Of a stretch of 64,000 nt of DNA, positions 26,201-33,768 are shown in pieces. The stretch is taken from assembly GCA_964429135.1 (NCBI GenBank), contig CAYSAU010000008.1:62001-126000 (forward strand). Direction: 5' to 3'. Under the pieces are notes generated by a model that saw only the letters and a list, made by a program, of their open reading frames with translations, did not search any database and was not told the DNA's origin. Source of the DNA: CAZSDU01 sp964429135. GTDB taxonomy: Bacteria > Bacteroidota > Bacteroidia > Bacteroidales > FEN-979. Position 1 is the first letter of the stretch, and every line of letters begins with the position of its first letter. Made by a program: the position numbers and the translations under genes.

Positions 26201-26225
26201 TGAATTTTTGAGACTTGTGCTCCAT
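23220..26225 (-). CDS. Membrane-bound hybrid sensor histidine kinase (CACHE-like-PAS-GAF-HisKA-HATPase-REC)
   Basis: From the ATG at 26225 the protein has 1001 residues. It has two membrane segments (about 11-33 and 286-307) flanking a roughly 250-residue extracytoplasmic CACHE-like sensor, then PAS/PAC (about 340-450), GAF (about 455-610), HisKA with His639 in MNHELRTP, HATPase (about 735-852, N-box Asn754, DTGIGI, GSGLGL), and one receiver (about 882-1000) with Asp930 and Lys983. All catalytic residues are present. It has no output domain, so a separate phosphotransfer or DNA-binding partner is needed. It is divergent from glgB across 115 bp and might sense a starch-related or other ligand; that link is by position only. 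Confidence 0.9.
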   Translation of the reverse strand: MEHKSQKFSSIWFMIVFFTIITCLFFIVGYFYFQKEKTRMKEEHYKLLASVSSLKVNEIQRWMMERRAEGVFLATSPPFVALTEKLILHPGQEKISREVADWLIPIKKNHEYQSIAVLAANGKNLITCADSGVFFSAEEIAHQISELHHQTYTFTDLTRGDDGKVFMDFIIPIKNQDKTIAFILFRINPELFLFPFIDFWPIEHIAAEHLLIQGEKDKYTCLNKEFASPPENLNFIPLEGTLSMLETKDTRGRDILADVKPIPGTSWKLISKMDMNEVAKPLQKRAINVAVFLLAFLLVIIISVSLIWKNQQLQYYRTQYELRNQSEKAEERIRFMNALLEEVNDAIITFDKDLMIQSWNKGAEKIYGWKAEEVVGKYGGGSLRVDFPGASREVIFNALDQKGYWKGEVIHKRKDGTTAYLLCSTSQLKDDDGNMLGIISINKDISEVVQSEKVKNAAYRISELTHASKDIDEMYASIHVIIGELMDARNLYIAMVTDDHLSIEFPYFVDEHDIKPSRRILGNGLTEYVLRTGKPVLAKPEDVQYFADRGIIDIVGSPAIDWLGIPLHIEKETIGVLVVQSYSPKIRFGEREKDILTFVSEQIALSIQRKKIQQELIEAKQKAEVSNKLTSSLLANMNHELRTPMNGILGFAEILMNDLENPDYKLKAENILISGRRLMETLDAIMDLSFLESDKVSRKFKAVSVLKTIKPILISYDLSVKRKGLTIGLEIPADLCIMGDDHLFSHLMKNLIDNAVKYTDTGTVSIIAKKQITDGNPLVSIEIQDTGIGISEENHELIFQAFRQVSEGYGRQFEGSGLGLSLSRKIVELMNGSISVRSKIGEGSCFTVCIPQVNDLSLNQVPARRETPNPRFHPDAQKQHPDVLLVEDNVINLQLLMVYIQEFCNVYSALDGKTAIDMTHQRHFDAILMDINLGPGMDGIQAMLEIRKRPDYAKTPIIAVTGYASIGDRDRLLTVGFSEYLPKPFERERIADLMAEFFPKK

Positions 26226-26250
26226 CAACGAGACAGATATAACCTTCTCC

Positions 26251-26258
26251 CAAAATTA
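26251..26258 (-). promoter_or_regulatory. Bacteroidota -7 element (TAATTTTG) for the hybrid kinase gene
   Basis: On the minus strand this octamer fits TAnnTTTG and ends 25 bp before the ATG at 26225. No -33 TTG is seen at the usual spacing. Confidence 0.4.
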
Positions 26259-26304
26259 CGAGAATTTCTGTTACTTTGTAAATAAGAATCATCAGCTTTT
26301 ATTT

Positions 26305-26312
26305 TAAATTTG
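26305..26312 (+). promoter_or_regulatory. Bacteroidota -7 element (TAAATTTG) for glgB
   Basis: The octamer fits TAnnTTTG and ends 28 bp before the ATG at 26341. A TTTG at 26275-26278 is 26 bp away, which is too far for a standard -33 element, so this promoter may be weak or activated. Confidence 0.4.
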
Positions 26313-26340
26313 TTGAGGACGCATATTTCAAACCACACTT

Positions 26341-28371
26341 ATGGAAACCAAAAGAAAATCAAGGTTGGCGATGGTCAGGCAGGATCCATGGCTGGAAGCT
26401 GCAGAACAGGAGATTCAGGAGCGATATGAACGTTACAAGAATACCTTAGCGGTCATAATCTCAAACCATGGAAGCTTGCTGCATTTTGCCGATGCCTATC
26501 AGTATTTTGGATTTCACTACGACCGAAAACGAAAAGGCTGGGTTTATCGTGAATGGGCGCCCAACGCTCAGGATCTCTATCTTTTTGGAGATTTCAATCA
26601 TTGGCAGCGATATGCTCACCGGATGAACCGGAATAAAAACGGAATATGGGAAATTTTTCTGGACGAACAGCATTACCGTGAACGTTTTACTCATCAGAGC
26701 CGGGTAAAAGTCATGGTTCATTCCGATTTAGGCTGGCATGAACGTATTCCTGCCTATATTCAACGTGTCGTTCAGGATCCTGCTAGCCTGGATTTTTCCG
26801 GACAGCTTTGGTTCCCGCCTCATCCATTTGACTGGGAAGGCGATCATTTTGACATTGGCCAACTGAAGCCATTATTGATTTACGAATGTCATGTCGGGAT
26901 GGCTCAGGAGAAAGATGCTGTCGGGTCTTTCCTTGAATTTGCCGAGTACCTAATTCCCTACATTAAAAACTCAGGATATAATACCATTCAGTTAATGGCC
27001 GTAGCTGAACATCCTTATTACGGTTCCTTTGGCTACCATGTCACCAATTTTTTTGCAGTTTCATCCCGTTTCGGAACACCAGAGGACCTTAAATACCTTA
27101 TAAAAAAAGCCCACGAACAGGGCATTGCAGTCATCATGGATCTGGTCCATTCCCATTCAGCTAAAAATACCCTGGAAGGATTAAGCCAATTCGACGGAAC
27201 AGATGACCAGTATTTTCACGCCCCTCCAAGAGGAAATCACCCGCATTGGGACTCCAAATGCTTTAACTATGGAAAACCTGAAGTAATCCAATTTCTTCTT
27301 TCAAATATCAAATACTGGATGAAGGAATTTCATTTCGACGGGTTTCGTTTCGATGGGGTGACTTCCATGATGTATTTTGATCATGGTTATCGCGAAACCT
27401 GGGATTTAGACGGATATTTCAGGGATGGAGTGGAATGGGATGCTTTGACTTACCTGCAGTTGGCCAATACCCTCGTACATAAAATAAAACCTAAAGCCGT
27501 CACTGTAGCCGAAGACGTCAGTGGGATGCCGGGGATGTGCAGGCCTGTCAGGGAGGGCGGATTCGGATTCGATTACCGTCTCGCCATGGCCATTCCGGAT
27601 TACTGGATCAAGTTGCTGAAAGAAAAAAAAGATGAAGAATGGAACCTACAGGAGTTGTGGAATGTTTTAACTAACCGTCTGCCGGGAGTAGGTACAGTAG
27701 CCTATTGCGAATCCCATGATCAGGCCATGGTCGGAGACCAGACCATAGCTTTCCGACTGATGCAAAGTGAAATCTATTTTAAAATGAATATAAAGGATCA
27801 AAGCTACAGCATTGACAGAGGAATTGCTTTGCATAAAATGATCCGGTTTATCACTTTATCAATTGGGGGGAATGCTTACCTGAATTTCATGGGCAATGAA
27901 TTTGGTCACCCGGATTGGATCGATTTTCCCAGAGAAGGCAATAACTGGAGCTATCAATATGCAAGACGCCAATGGTCGCTGCTTGAAAATCATAATCTCA
28001 GATTTCATCTCCTGGCTGCTTTCGATAAAAAAATGCTTAACCTGGTTACGGAACTTAAACTTTTCTCCGAGCCTTTCGGCAATCTGATACATCTCGATGA
28101 AGAGAACAAAACCCTTATTTTTTCCCGGAATGGACTGATCTTTATTTTCAATTTTCATGTCAGTCATTCCATCCCGGACTATGATTTTATTGTTCCTGAA
28201 CCAGGAGATTACCGGATTCTGTTAAATTCCGACAATCCAGAATTCGGAGGTCACGGCAGGATAGATGAAAGCCTGACCTATACCAGTCTGTTCGAAACCG
28301 ATAACCAGACCCATCATTTAAGAATTTACAATGTAAACAGGACTGCAATGGTTATGGAACGCTTTCGATGA
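26341..28371 (+). CDS. glgB: 1,4-alpha-glucan branching enzyme (GH13_8, eukaryote-like type)
   Basis: The 676-residue enzyme has an N-terminal CBM48-like domain (about 60-160, with YREWAPNAQDLYLFGDFNHW), a GH13 barrel with nucleophile Asp338 in FDGFRFDGV, acid/base Glu391 in TVAEDVSGMPG and Asp460 in CESHDQAMVGD, and GNEFGHPDWIDFPREGNNWSY, which is typical of the branching enzymes of plants and animals and of the Bacteroidota group (GH13_8). It cuts alpha-1,4 chains and rejoins them by alpha-1,6 bonds, here most likely in glycogen in the cytoplasm; there is no signal peptide. No glgA or glgC gene is in the window. The gene is divergent from the hybrid kinase gene. Confidence 0.93.
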   Translation: METKRKSRLAMVRQDPWLEAAEQEIQERYERYKNTLAVIISNHGSLLHFADAYQYFGFHYDRKRKGWVYREWAPNAQDLYLFGDFNHWQRYAHRMNRNKNGIWEIFLDEQHYRERFTHQSRVKVMVHSDLGWHERIPAYIQRVVQDPASLDFSGQLWFPPHPFDWEGDHFDIGQLKPLLIYECHVGMAQEKDAVGSFLEFAEYLIPYIKNSGYNTIQLMAVAEHPYYGSFGYHVTNFFAVSSRFGTPEDLKYLIKKAHEQGIAVIMDLVHSHSAKNTLEGLSQFDGTDDQYFHAPPRGNHPHWDSKCFNYGKPEVIQFLLSNIKYWMKEFHFDGFRFDGVTSMMYFDHGYRETWDLDGYFRDGVEWDALTYLQLANTLVHKIKPKAVTVAEDVSGMPGMCRPVREGGFGFDYRLAMAIPDYWIKLLKEKKDEEWNLQELWNVLTNRLPGVGTVAYCESHDQAMVGDQTIAFRLMQSEIYFKMNIKDQSYSIDRGIALHKMIRFITLSIGGNAYLNFMGNEFGHPDWIDFPREGNNWSYQYARRQWSLLENHNLRFHLLAAFDKKMLNLVTELKLFSEPFGNLIHLDEENKTLIFSRNGLIFIFNFHVSHSIPDYDFIVPEPGDYRILLNSDNPEFGGHGRIDESLTYTSLFETDNQTHHLRIYNVNRTAMVMERFR

Positions 28372-28385
28372 CAAGCATTATTTCT

Positions 28386-28393
28386 TATCTTTG
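28386..28393 (+). promoter_or_regulatory. Bacteroidota -7 element (TATCTTTG) for the T9SS modular protein
   Basis: An exact TAnnTTTG match in the 49-bp gap behind glgB, 27 bp before the ATG at 28421. Confidence 0.5.
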
Positions 28394-28420
28394 CACTGCA
28401 TAAACTGAATAAACCTGAAG

Positions 28421-30049
28421 ATGAAGACGTTCAACCCTCTTATCCGTTTCTTGTCCAAACCAGGACTGCTTTTTTTTCTTTTCATTGGTTCACTGGTACA
28501 GGCACAACAAGTTAAGTCGGCACAGCAAAACGATACCATTATTGGATTCAACTTTGTTGTGAACATGAGTAAAGCGGTACAGGATGGTATTTTTAAACCT
28601 GATTCGGGGGTGGTGGATGTGGTGCTCGACCAGGAAATCCCGGTTCTGAGACTGGTTCCAGAAGCCGGTTACAAATATTCCGGCAGCATCAGTGCAGGTT
28701 TGGATTCAGGAATGATCTATCATTACAAGTACCGGATCAATGATACGGTTTGGGAAACGGTAACCCGGACAGTACTGGGCGGCCCCGGTTATACCAAGCT
28801 GAATGACTGGTGGAACAACGAAGTATTGAATACCACGATTTTTGTGGTCAATATGGGAGTTCAGGTCTCACTTGGAAATTTTAACCCCTTGACTGACCAT
28901 GTCTATTTGCTTGGGTCCATGAACGATTGGCAAGGCTCTCCCGCCATGGAGCTTACGGACAGCATCCATTTTCTTTATTCTGTCACTTATCCCCTTGATC
29001 CAGGCAGCATCCAGGAATATAAATTCAGGATCAACCAGGATTCAAACGGCCTTGAACTGAAAAACCTGCCCAACAGGATGCTGCTGGTCAAACCGGGTGC
29101 CTTAACGTTTACTCATGATTTCGACAATGTGAACCCTGCAAAACTTCCCATGACTTTCCATTGTAATATGAAATATTTCATCCAGGCCGGCCATTTTGAT
29201 CCCCTGGTTGATTTTCTTGATGTTGCAGGGAATTTCAACCTTTGGAATGGGCAGGATGTGCTTTTTGATGTCATGGATGACTCCATTTATACCACTACTC
29301 TTTTTCTTGATACGACATGGATACATAGTGGTCCTTTAGAATTTAAATTCAGGATTAACGGAGACTGGAATACGGCGGAACGCTTTGGCAAACCCAACAG
29401 AACATACGGCTTTCATGACACACTCGGAGGAAATCCAAATATTTTTTCCTGCTGGTATGATGACAAAGACCCCGGCATTCCGACTCCCCCATGGGTATAT
29501 CAAGTCGGGATACAGGGACAGATAGTACAGAAACAGGTCCTCGCCGGCTATTATTCATATGAAAATGTCAATGGGATTCCTGAAGGGATTTCCTTATATA
29601 AGTGGTATCAAAGTACGGATTCTTTAGGTACTCATCTGATCCCTATCGACAGCGCCTGGCATATCACTTATACCGTTGACACCACGGATATAGGTAAATG
29701 GCTGGTTTTTGAAGTCATACCGGTTGCCGCTTCAGGGGATTCTGCCATAGGAAAAGCCGTCAGGGTTGTCACTCCTTGTAAAGTAGGGACAGTAGGTATT
29801 GTGGAAACAGGGAATTCTTTTGCTTTGGTATATCCTAACCCATGCCGGGACATTATTACAATAGTATCCCTTTCTGTTATAGAAAAAATTGAATTGTTCA
29901 GCTACAGTGGATTAAAAATAATGAACCTCAACGGGATCCGTCAAAAGACGCTTAGGATGGATATGGGGATGTATCCGCCAGGGCTATACTATCTCAAAGC
30001 TTTTGGCCGGAATCAGGAAAGCGGAGTGCTCAAGGTAATCAAGTATTAG
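28421..30049 (+). CDS. T9SS-exported protein with three starch-binding-like modules
   Basis: The 542-residue protein has a signal peptide ending in QAQ, three repeated modules of about 100 residues (roughly 44-140, 143-240 and 244-345), an immunoglobulin-like linker (about 355-455, with YENVNGIPEG) and a T9SS C-terminal domain (from about 468, LVYPNPCRDI). Each module has the pattern VNM..GxFxP.xDxVxLxGSMNDWxG...YxYKxRIN, which resembles the CBM48/CBM20-type starch-binding folds of amylolytic enzymes. It has no catalytic domain. A longer paralogue is at 46874-48904. I infer that it binds starch on the cell surface. Its end overlaps the convergent pepE gene by 4 bp. Confidence 0.78.
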   Translation: MKTFNPLIRFLSKPGLLFFLFIGSLVQAQQVKSAQQNDTIIGFNFVVNMSKAVQDGIFKPDSGVVDVVLDQEIPVLRLVPEAGYKYSGSISAGLDSGMIYHYKYRINDTVWETVTRTVLGGPGYTKLNDWWNNEVLNTTIFVVNMGVQVSLGNFNPLTDHVYLLGSMNDWQGSPAMELTDSIHFLYSVTYPLDPGSIQEYKFRINQDSNGLELKNLPNRMLLVKPGALTFTHDFDNVNPAKLPMTFHCNMKYFIQAGHFDPLVDFLDVAGNFNLWNGQDVLFDVMDDSIYTTTLFLDTTWIHSGPLEFKFRINGDWNTAERFGKPNRTYGFHDTLGGNPNIFSCWYDDKDPGIPTPPWVYQVGIQGQIVQKQVLAGYYSYENVNGIPEGISLYKWYQSTDSLGTHLIPIDSAWHITYTVDTTDIGKWLVFEVIPVAASGDSAIGKAVRVVTPCKVGTVGIVETGNSFALVYPNPCRDIITIVSLSVIEKIELFSYSGLKIMNLNGIRQKTLRMDMGMYPPGLYYLKAFGRNQESGVLKVIKY

Positions 30050-30783
30050 TTCAGGAGGAAGCTGCAGTCATCTTTAGCGCTGAGCTCCATAGATTGCTGC
30101 CCGAAGCGGAAAATCCTCAACGTTCTTTTCCCTTGCATCTGAATCTTTTTCCCTGTTATTTCAAAAAGACAACCCTCCCTTAACCCTGCCACCGTTATTT
30201 CCCTGTTCACCGTCAGGAATTCCTGAATTCGCTGTTCCCTTGTTTCCCCGGCATGCCCGCTTGGATTCGCATCAAGGTAATGAGGATTGATCTGAAAAGG
30301 TACCAGGTTCAAACAATGGAATGAAGGCGGTTCACTTATGGGCATATCATTCGTAGTTTTCATGCTGGGACAGGCCACGTTTGCCCCTGCACTCCAACCA
30401 ATATAAGGAATTCCGTCTAATACCCTTTCCCGGATGGCAGTCATCAACCCGGTTTCATGTAGCATCTTGACCAGGTGAAAAGTATTTCCGCCTCCTATCA
30501 CGATGGCTTCAGCCAGCATTACAGCTTGGATGGGATTATTCAAACGGTGCACTGAAATCAGCTCGAACCCAAGTTCCATGAATACTTTTTTCACCCGTTC
30601 TTCATACTTATCGAATGATTTCATTGTACCGGCGGGATCCAGGTTGACCCCGGCATAAGGAACAAACAACACTTTTTTTACCCGATATTTTTCAAGAAAT
30701 AAACGGATACTATCGCGTGGCCAGGCCAGGTATTCTTCACCGGCATTGGTTGAATTACTGATCAATAAAAGTTTTCGTTTCAT
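30046..30783 (-). CDS. pepE: Peptidase E (alpha-aspartyl dipeptidase), S51 family
   Basis: The 245-residue protein has the S51 fold and the catalytic serine in GWSAGANVACPS, with GGGNTFHL upstream and the later acidic and histidine residues in QINPHYLDA. PepE cleaves dipeptides with an N-terminal aspartate in the cytoplasm. There is no signal peptide. It faces the starch genes and is unlikely to be part of that pathway. Confidence 0.88.
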   Translation of the reverse strand: MKRKLLLISNSTNAGEEYLAWPRDSIRLFLEKYRVKKVLFVPYAGVNLDPAGTMKSFDKYEERVKKVFMELGFELISVHRLNNPIQAVMLAEAIVIGGGNTFHLVKMLHETGLMTAIRERVLDGIPYIGWSAGANVACPSMKTTNDMPISEPPSFHCLNLVPFQINPHYLDANPSGHAGETREQRIQEFLTVNREITVAGLREGCLFEITGKKIQMQGKRTLRIFRFGQQSMELSAKDDCSFLLN

Positions 30784-30821
30784 AGGATAAGATTTGGTGC
30801 ATAAAAATAATAGAAAGTTCT

Positions 30822-30829
30822 TACTTTTG
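30822..30829 (+). promoter_or_regulatory. Bacteroidota -7 element (TACTTTTG) for the MFS-malQ-GH13 operon
   Basis: It fits TAnnTTTG and ends 26 bp before the ATG at 30856. TTTG at 30793-30796 is 25 bp upstream, longer than usual. A purine-rich stretch precedes the ATG. All seven genes from here to 42232 could be on one transcript, because no terminator is seen between them. Confidence 0.45.
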
Positions 30830-30855
30830 AGGCTAAGAAGGAAAAAAATTAAGAA

Positions 30856-32148
30856 ATGAAGGACAAGCCTGTATTAAGCTTCTGGCAGATATGGAATATG
30901 AGTTTCGGTTTTCTGGGAATTCAATTTGGTTTTGCTTTACAGAACGGAAATGCTTCCCGTATATTGATGACCTTCGGGGCCGATGTGCATCATTTAAGTT
31001 GGTTTTGGCTGGTTGCACCCCTTACAGGTATGATTATTCAACCGATAGTCGGGTATTTAAGCGATAAAACATGGTGCCGTTTAGGTAGGCGAAGACCTTA
31101 CTTTCTGGCTGGTGCTGTGTTAACAAGTCTCGCCTTGGTGCTCATGCCCAATGCACCCCATCTGGTTTCATTCATCGCTCCCATGTTTATCGGAGGCGGA
31201 TTGCTGATGATCATGGATGCATCTATCAATATTTCGATGGAGCCATTCAGGGCCCTGGTCGCTGATAAACTTCCTGAGAAGCAACACACACTGGGTTTTT
31301 CAGTTCAGACTCTACTGATCGGGTTAGGTGCTATTGCTGGATCATGGCTCCCCTATATTTTGGGAAACTGGATCGGAATTTCGAAAGATGCCAATGCAGC
31401 AGGATTGGTCCCGGACAATGTCACCTATTCCTTTTACATAGGGGCTTTCATATTGTTCTCAGCCATTTTATGGACCATCTTTACTACTTCTGAGTATCCG
31501 CCAGATCAATTGATTCAAAAGGAGGAAGTCAGGAAATCCCGGAAATTCCATGTTCCTGTCATCATGATTAAATTACTCCTTGTACAATTTTTTTCATGGT
31601 TTGCCTTATTTTTAATGTGGGTTTATACAACACCTGCAGTGGCACTGAAGTGTTATGGTACAACGGATGCCAATTCACCGGTCTTCCAACAGGCCGGCGA
31701 CTGGGTTGGAATATTGTTTGGGATTTACAACGGGGTTTCCGCCATCATTGCCCTGCTTCTGCCTGTTATTGCCAGGAAATTCTCCAAGAAGGTCACCCAT
31801 GCCATTGCCTTGCTCATCGGGGGCGTCTCTCTCTTATCCTTTCTCGTCTTCAGTGATCCTCTTCTGCTCATCCTCCCCATGATCGGTATCGGCATTGCAT
31901 GGGGAAGCATTCTGGCCATGCCTTACGCCATGTTGGCCAGTTCAATACCTCCCAAACAAATGGGGGTCTTCATGGGTTTATTCAATATGTCGATTACCAT
32001 TCCCCAGATCGTCAGTGGTATTTTAAGCGGACTGATTTTGAAGTATTTCTTTGACGACAACCCTGTCCTGTGTCTGGTTCTGGCCGGAGTCAGCATGTTT
32101 CTGGGGGCGATCAGCGCCCTGTTCATTAAAGAAAAGAAAATTACATGA
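30856..32148 (+). CDS. MFS sugar transporter, maltose/sucrose (SLC45/GPH-like) type
   Basis: The 430-residue protein has 12 membrane segments and the sugar-carrier signature between segments 2 and 3, VGYLSDKTWCRLGRRRPYF. Bacteroidota carriers of this type in starch loci import maltose or maltodextrins across the inner membrane with protons or sodium. The next gene overlaps its stop by 4 bp. A second carrier of the same class lies at 37206-38474; the two are only moderately alike, so they may differ in substrate length. Confidence 0.88.
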   Translation: MKDKPVLSFWQIWNMSFGFLGIQFGFALQNGNASRILMTFGADVHHLSWFWLVAPLTGMIIQPIVGYLSDKTWCRLGRRRPYFLAGAVLTSLALVLMPNAPHLVSFIAPMFIGGGLLMIMDASINISMEPFRALVADKLPEKQHTLGFSVQTLLIGLGAIAGSWLPYILGNWIGISKDANAAGLVPDNVTYSFYIGAFILFSAILWTIFTTSEYPPDQLIQKEEVRKSRKFHVPVIMIKLLLVQFFSWFALFLMWVYTTPAVALKCYGTTDANSPVFQQAGDWVGILFGIYNGVSAIIALLLPVIARKFSKKVTHAIALLIGGVSLLSFLVFSDPLLLILPMIGIGIAWGSILAMPYAMLASSIPPKQMGVFMGLFNMSITIPQIVSGILSGLILKYFFDDNPVLCLVLAGVSMFLGAISALFIKEKKIT

Positions 32149-33743
32149 CAAACGAGGATCATAGCCTTATGCAATTACGTAAAACCATTTGGATATTTCT
32201 ATTGAGCACACTTCTATGGTCATTGTCATCCTGTGAGCCTAAGATGCCTCCTCCTCCGGCAGGTGATGACTTCAAAACAGAAATACAGTATACTGAAGCC
32301 TACCTGGATTTGAATAAAAAAATGTTCCGCATGCTATCCTCTGAATTGGATTTACGACGGGATCCAGCTAAGGGTAAAGACTCCTCTGTGAGTGAAGCGA
32401 TACATTCATCGTTTCACTCTCCTGATGGAAAATACATCTTATCAGTCAACGATAAAAAACAACTGATTGTTCATCAAAAAGGTATGGATTCAAGTCGGGA
32501 TCAGGTGATCTATGAAGAGGCATCGGAAAATTTCAACCTTTCTTTAATGCTTTCAGCCTCAAATCGTTATATTTTCATCGTCAGCAGCGACGGAAATACT
32601 TCTGAAACCCGTTTTCTTCCGGCTGATCTGAGCAGTTTAAAGCCTTACCTGATTCAGCCCAGAGAAAAAGGTATTCAATACCGGGTGGAGCATTTTGGTT
32701 CCGATATTTTATGGATCCTCACGAATAAAAATGCACCGGGGAGAAAACTGATGCAAGCCCTGGTCAGTAACCCAAGGGAGAACTATTGGCTTCAGGTCAT
32801 CCCTGAGTGCGATAGCATATTACTCGAAGATTTTATCGTACTCGATGATCAGTTTATACTTCTTTTTGAAAGCTATAAACCAGGGGTTGGGATAAGAGTC
32901 TACGACCGGAAAAAAAATGACGAAGCGGTCATTCGTTTCAATGAGCCAAAAGGATACCTAAAATTCATTTATTATGATCCCGGGAAAGAAATCATTCATC
33001 TCTCGTTTAGCAGTTTGCTGAGTCCTATTACACATTATGAATTCGCTATAAAAACAGGCCGGCTTGGGAAACAGAAAAAGGAAGAAGTAAAAAACTACTT
33101 GAAGAACGATTACCGTTTCCAGACTTTATGGACGACCTCAACAGACGGATCAAAAATCCCCATTAGCCTGATCTATAAAAAGGACCTTGGCAAGATTGAT
33201 GGGAGCAATCCCTTGTTATTGATACTGGATACCGATGAACCTTCCCATGATCCACTTCCATTCAACCCGGCCTATCTGAGCCTCCTCGATCGTGGTTTTT
33301 ATATTGCCATCGCCTTTCCTGGCAAAGATCATGCCACTGATGATTATCTTCGCTGCGCCAGGTTCCTGATTGATCAGAAATTCAGCGCTGTTGGCAGGAT
33401 TACGGGGAGTGGGGAAGGAAAAGCTGCCCTGCTGCTGGAAGAAATCGTCAAGCTCAAGCCCGGACTTTTTACCGCAGTCACCTTGGACTATCATAACACT
33501 GAAACCCGGTACATTCCGGAACATATACCGTTTAAAGCCCAGGAATTCCCCGCCATGATGATTTCCTCTTCCATGCCAAACGAAGATGCTCCGTCTGATC
33601 TTCTCAGGCTGGCCCGCAACATCAGAGCAGCCAATTCGGGGAAAAACATTCTGTTGATCAGTAGAGGTGAATCAATGGTTCCCCTGAACAGAACAGCAAT
33701 TTTCTGTACTTTTATCTTGCAGCACTATAAAATAAAGAAATAA
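32145..33743 (+). CDS. Lipoprotein related to prolyl oligopeptidase (S9A) with lost catalytic serine
   Basis: The 532-residue protein starts at the ATG overlapping the stop of the carrier gene. A lipobox with Cys30 (SLSSC) follows a hydrophobic segment. The rest matches the S9A family in outline: a beta-propeller-like part (about 45-320), then STDGSKIPISLIYKKDL (332-348) and the alpha/beta-hydrolase part with YLSLLDRGFYIAIAF. The nucleophile motif GGSAGG of active members is TGSGEGKAA (420-428) here, without Ser at the catalytic position; the triad Asp region is PNEDAPS, and the region of the triad His reads SRGESM with no His. It is therefore probably an inactive, membrane-anchored binding protein. 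It is placed between two starch genes, so a role in that pathway is inferred. Confidence 0.8.
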   Translation: MTNEDHSLMQLRKTIWIFLLSTLLWSLSSCEPKMPPPPAGDDFKTEIQYTEAYLDLNKKMFRMLSSELDLRRDPAKGKDSSVSEAIHSSFHSPDGKYILSVNDKKQLIVHQKGMDSSRDQVIYEEASENFNLSLMLSASNRYIFIVSSDGNTSETRFLPADLSSLKPYLIQPREKGIQYRVEHFGSDILWILTNKNAPGRKLMQALVSNPRENYWLQVIPECDSILLEDFIVLDDQFILLFESYKPGVGIRVYDRKKNDEAVIRFNEPKGYLKFIYYDPGKEIIHLSFSSLLSPITHYEFAIKTGRLGKQKKEEVKNYLKNDYRFQTLWTTSTDGSKIPISLIYKKDLGKIDGSNPLLLILDTDEPSHDPLPFNPAYLSLLDRGFYIAIAFPGKDHATDDYLRCARFLIDQKFSAVGRITGSGEGKAALLLEEIVKLKPGLFTAVTLDYHNTETRYIPEHIPFKAQEFPAMMISSSMPNEDAPSDLLRLARNIRAANSGKNILLISRGESMVPLNRTAIFCTFILQHYKIKK

Positions 33744-33768
33744 TCATCGTTGATAAATTAGAACCTCT

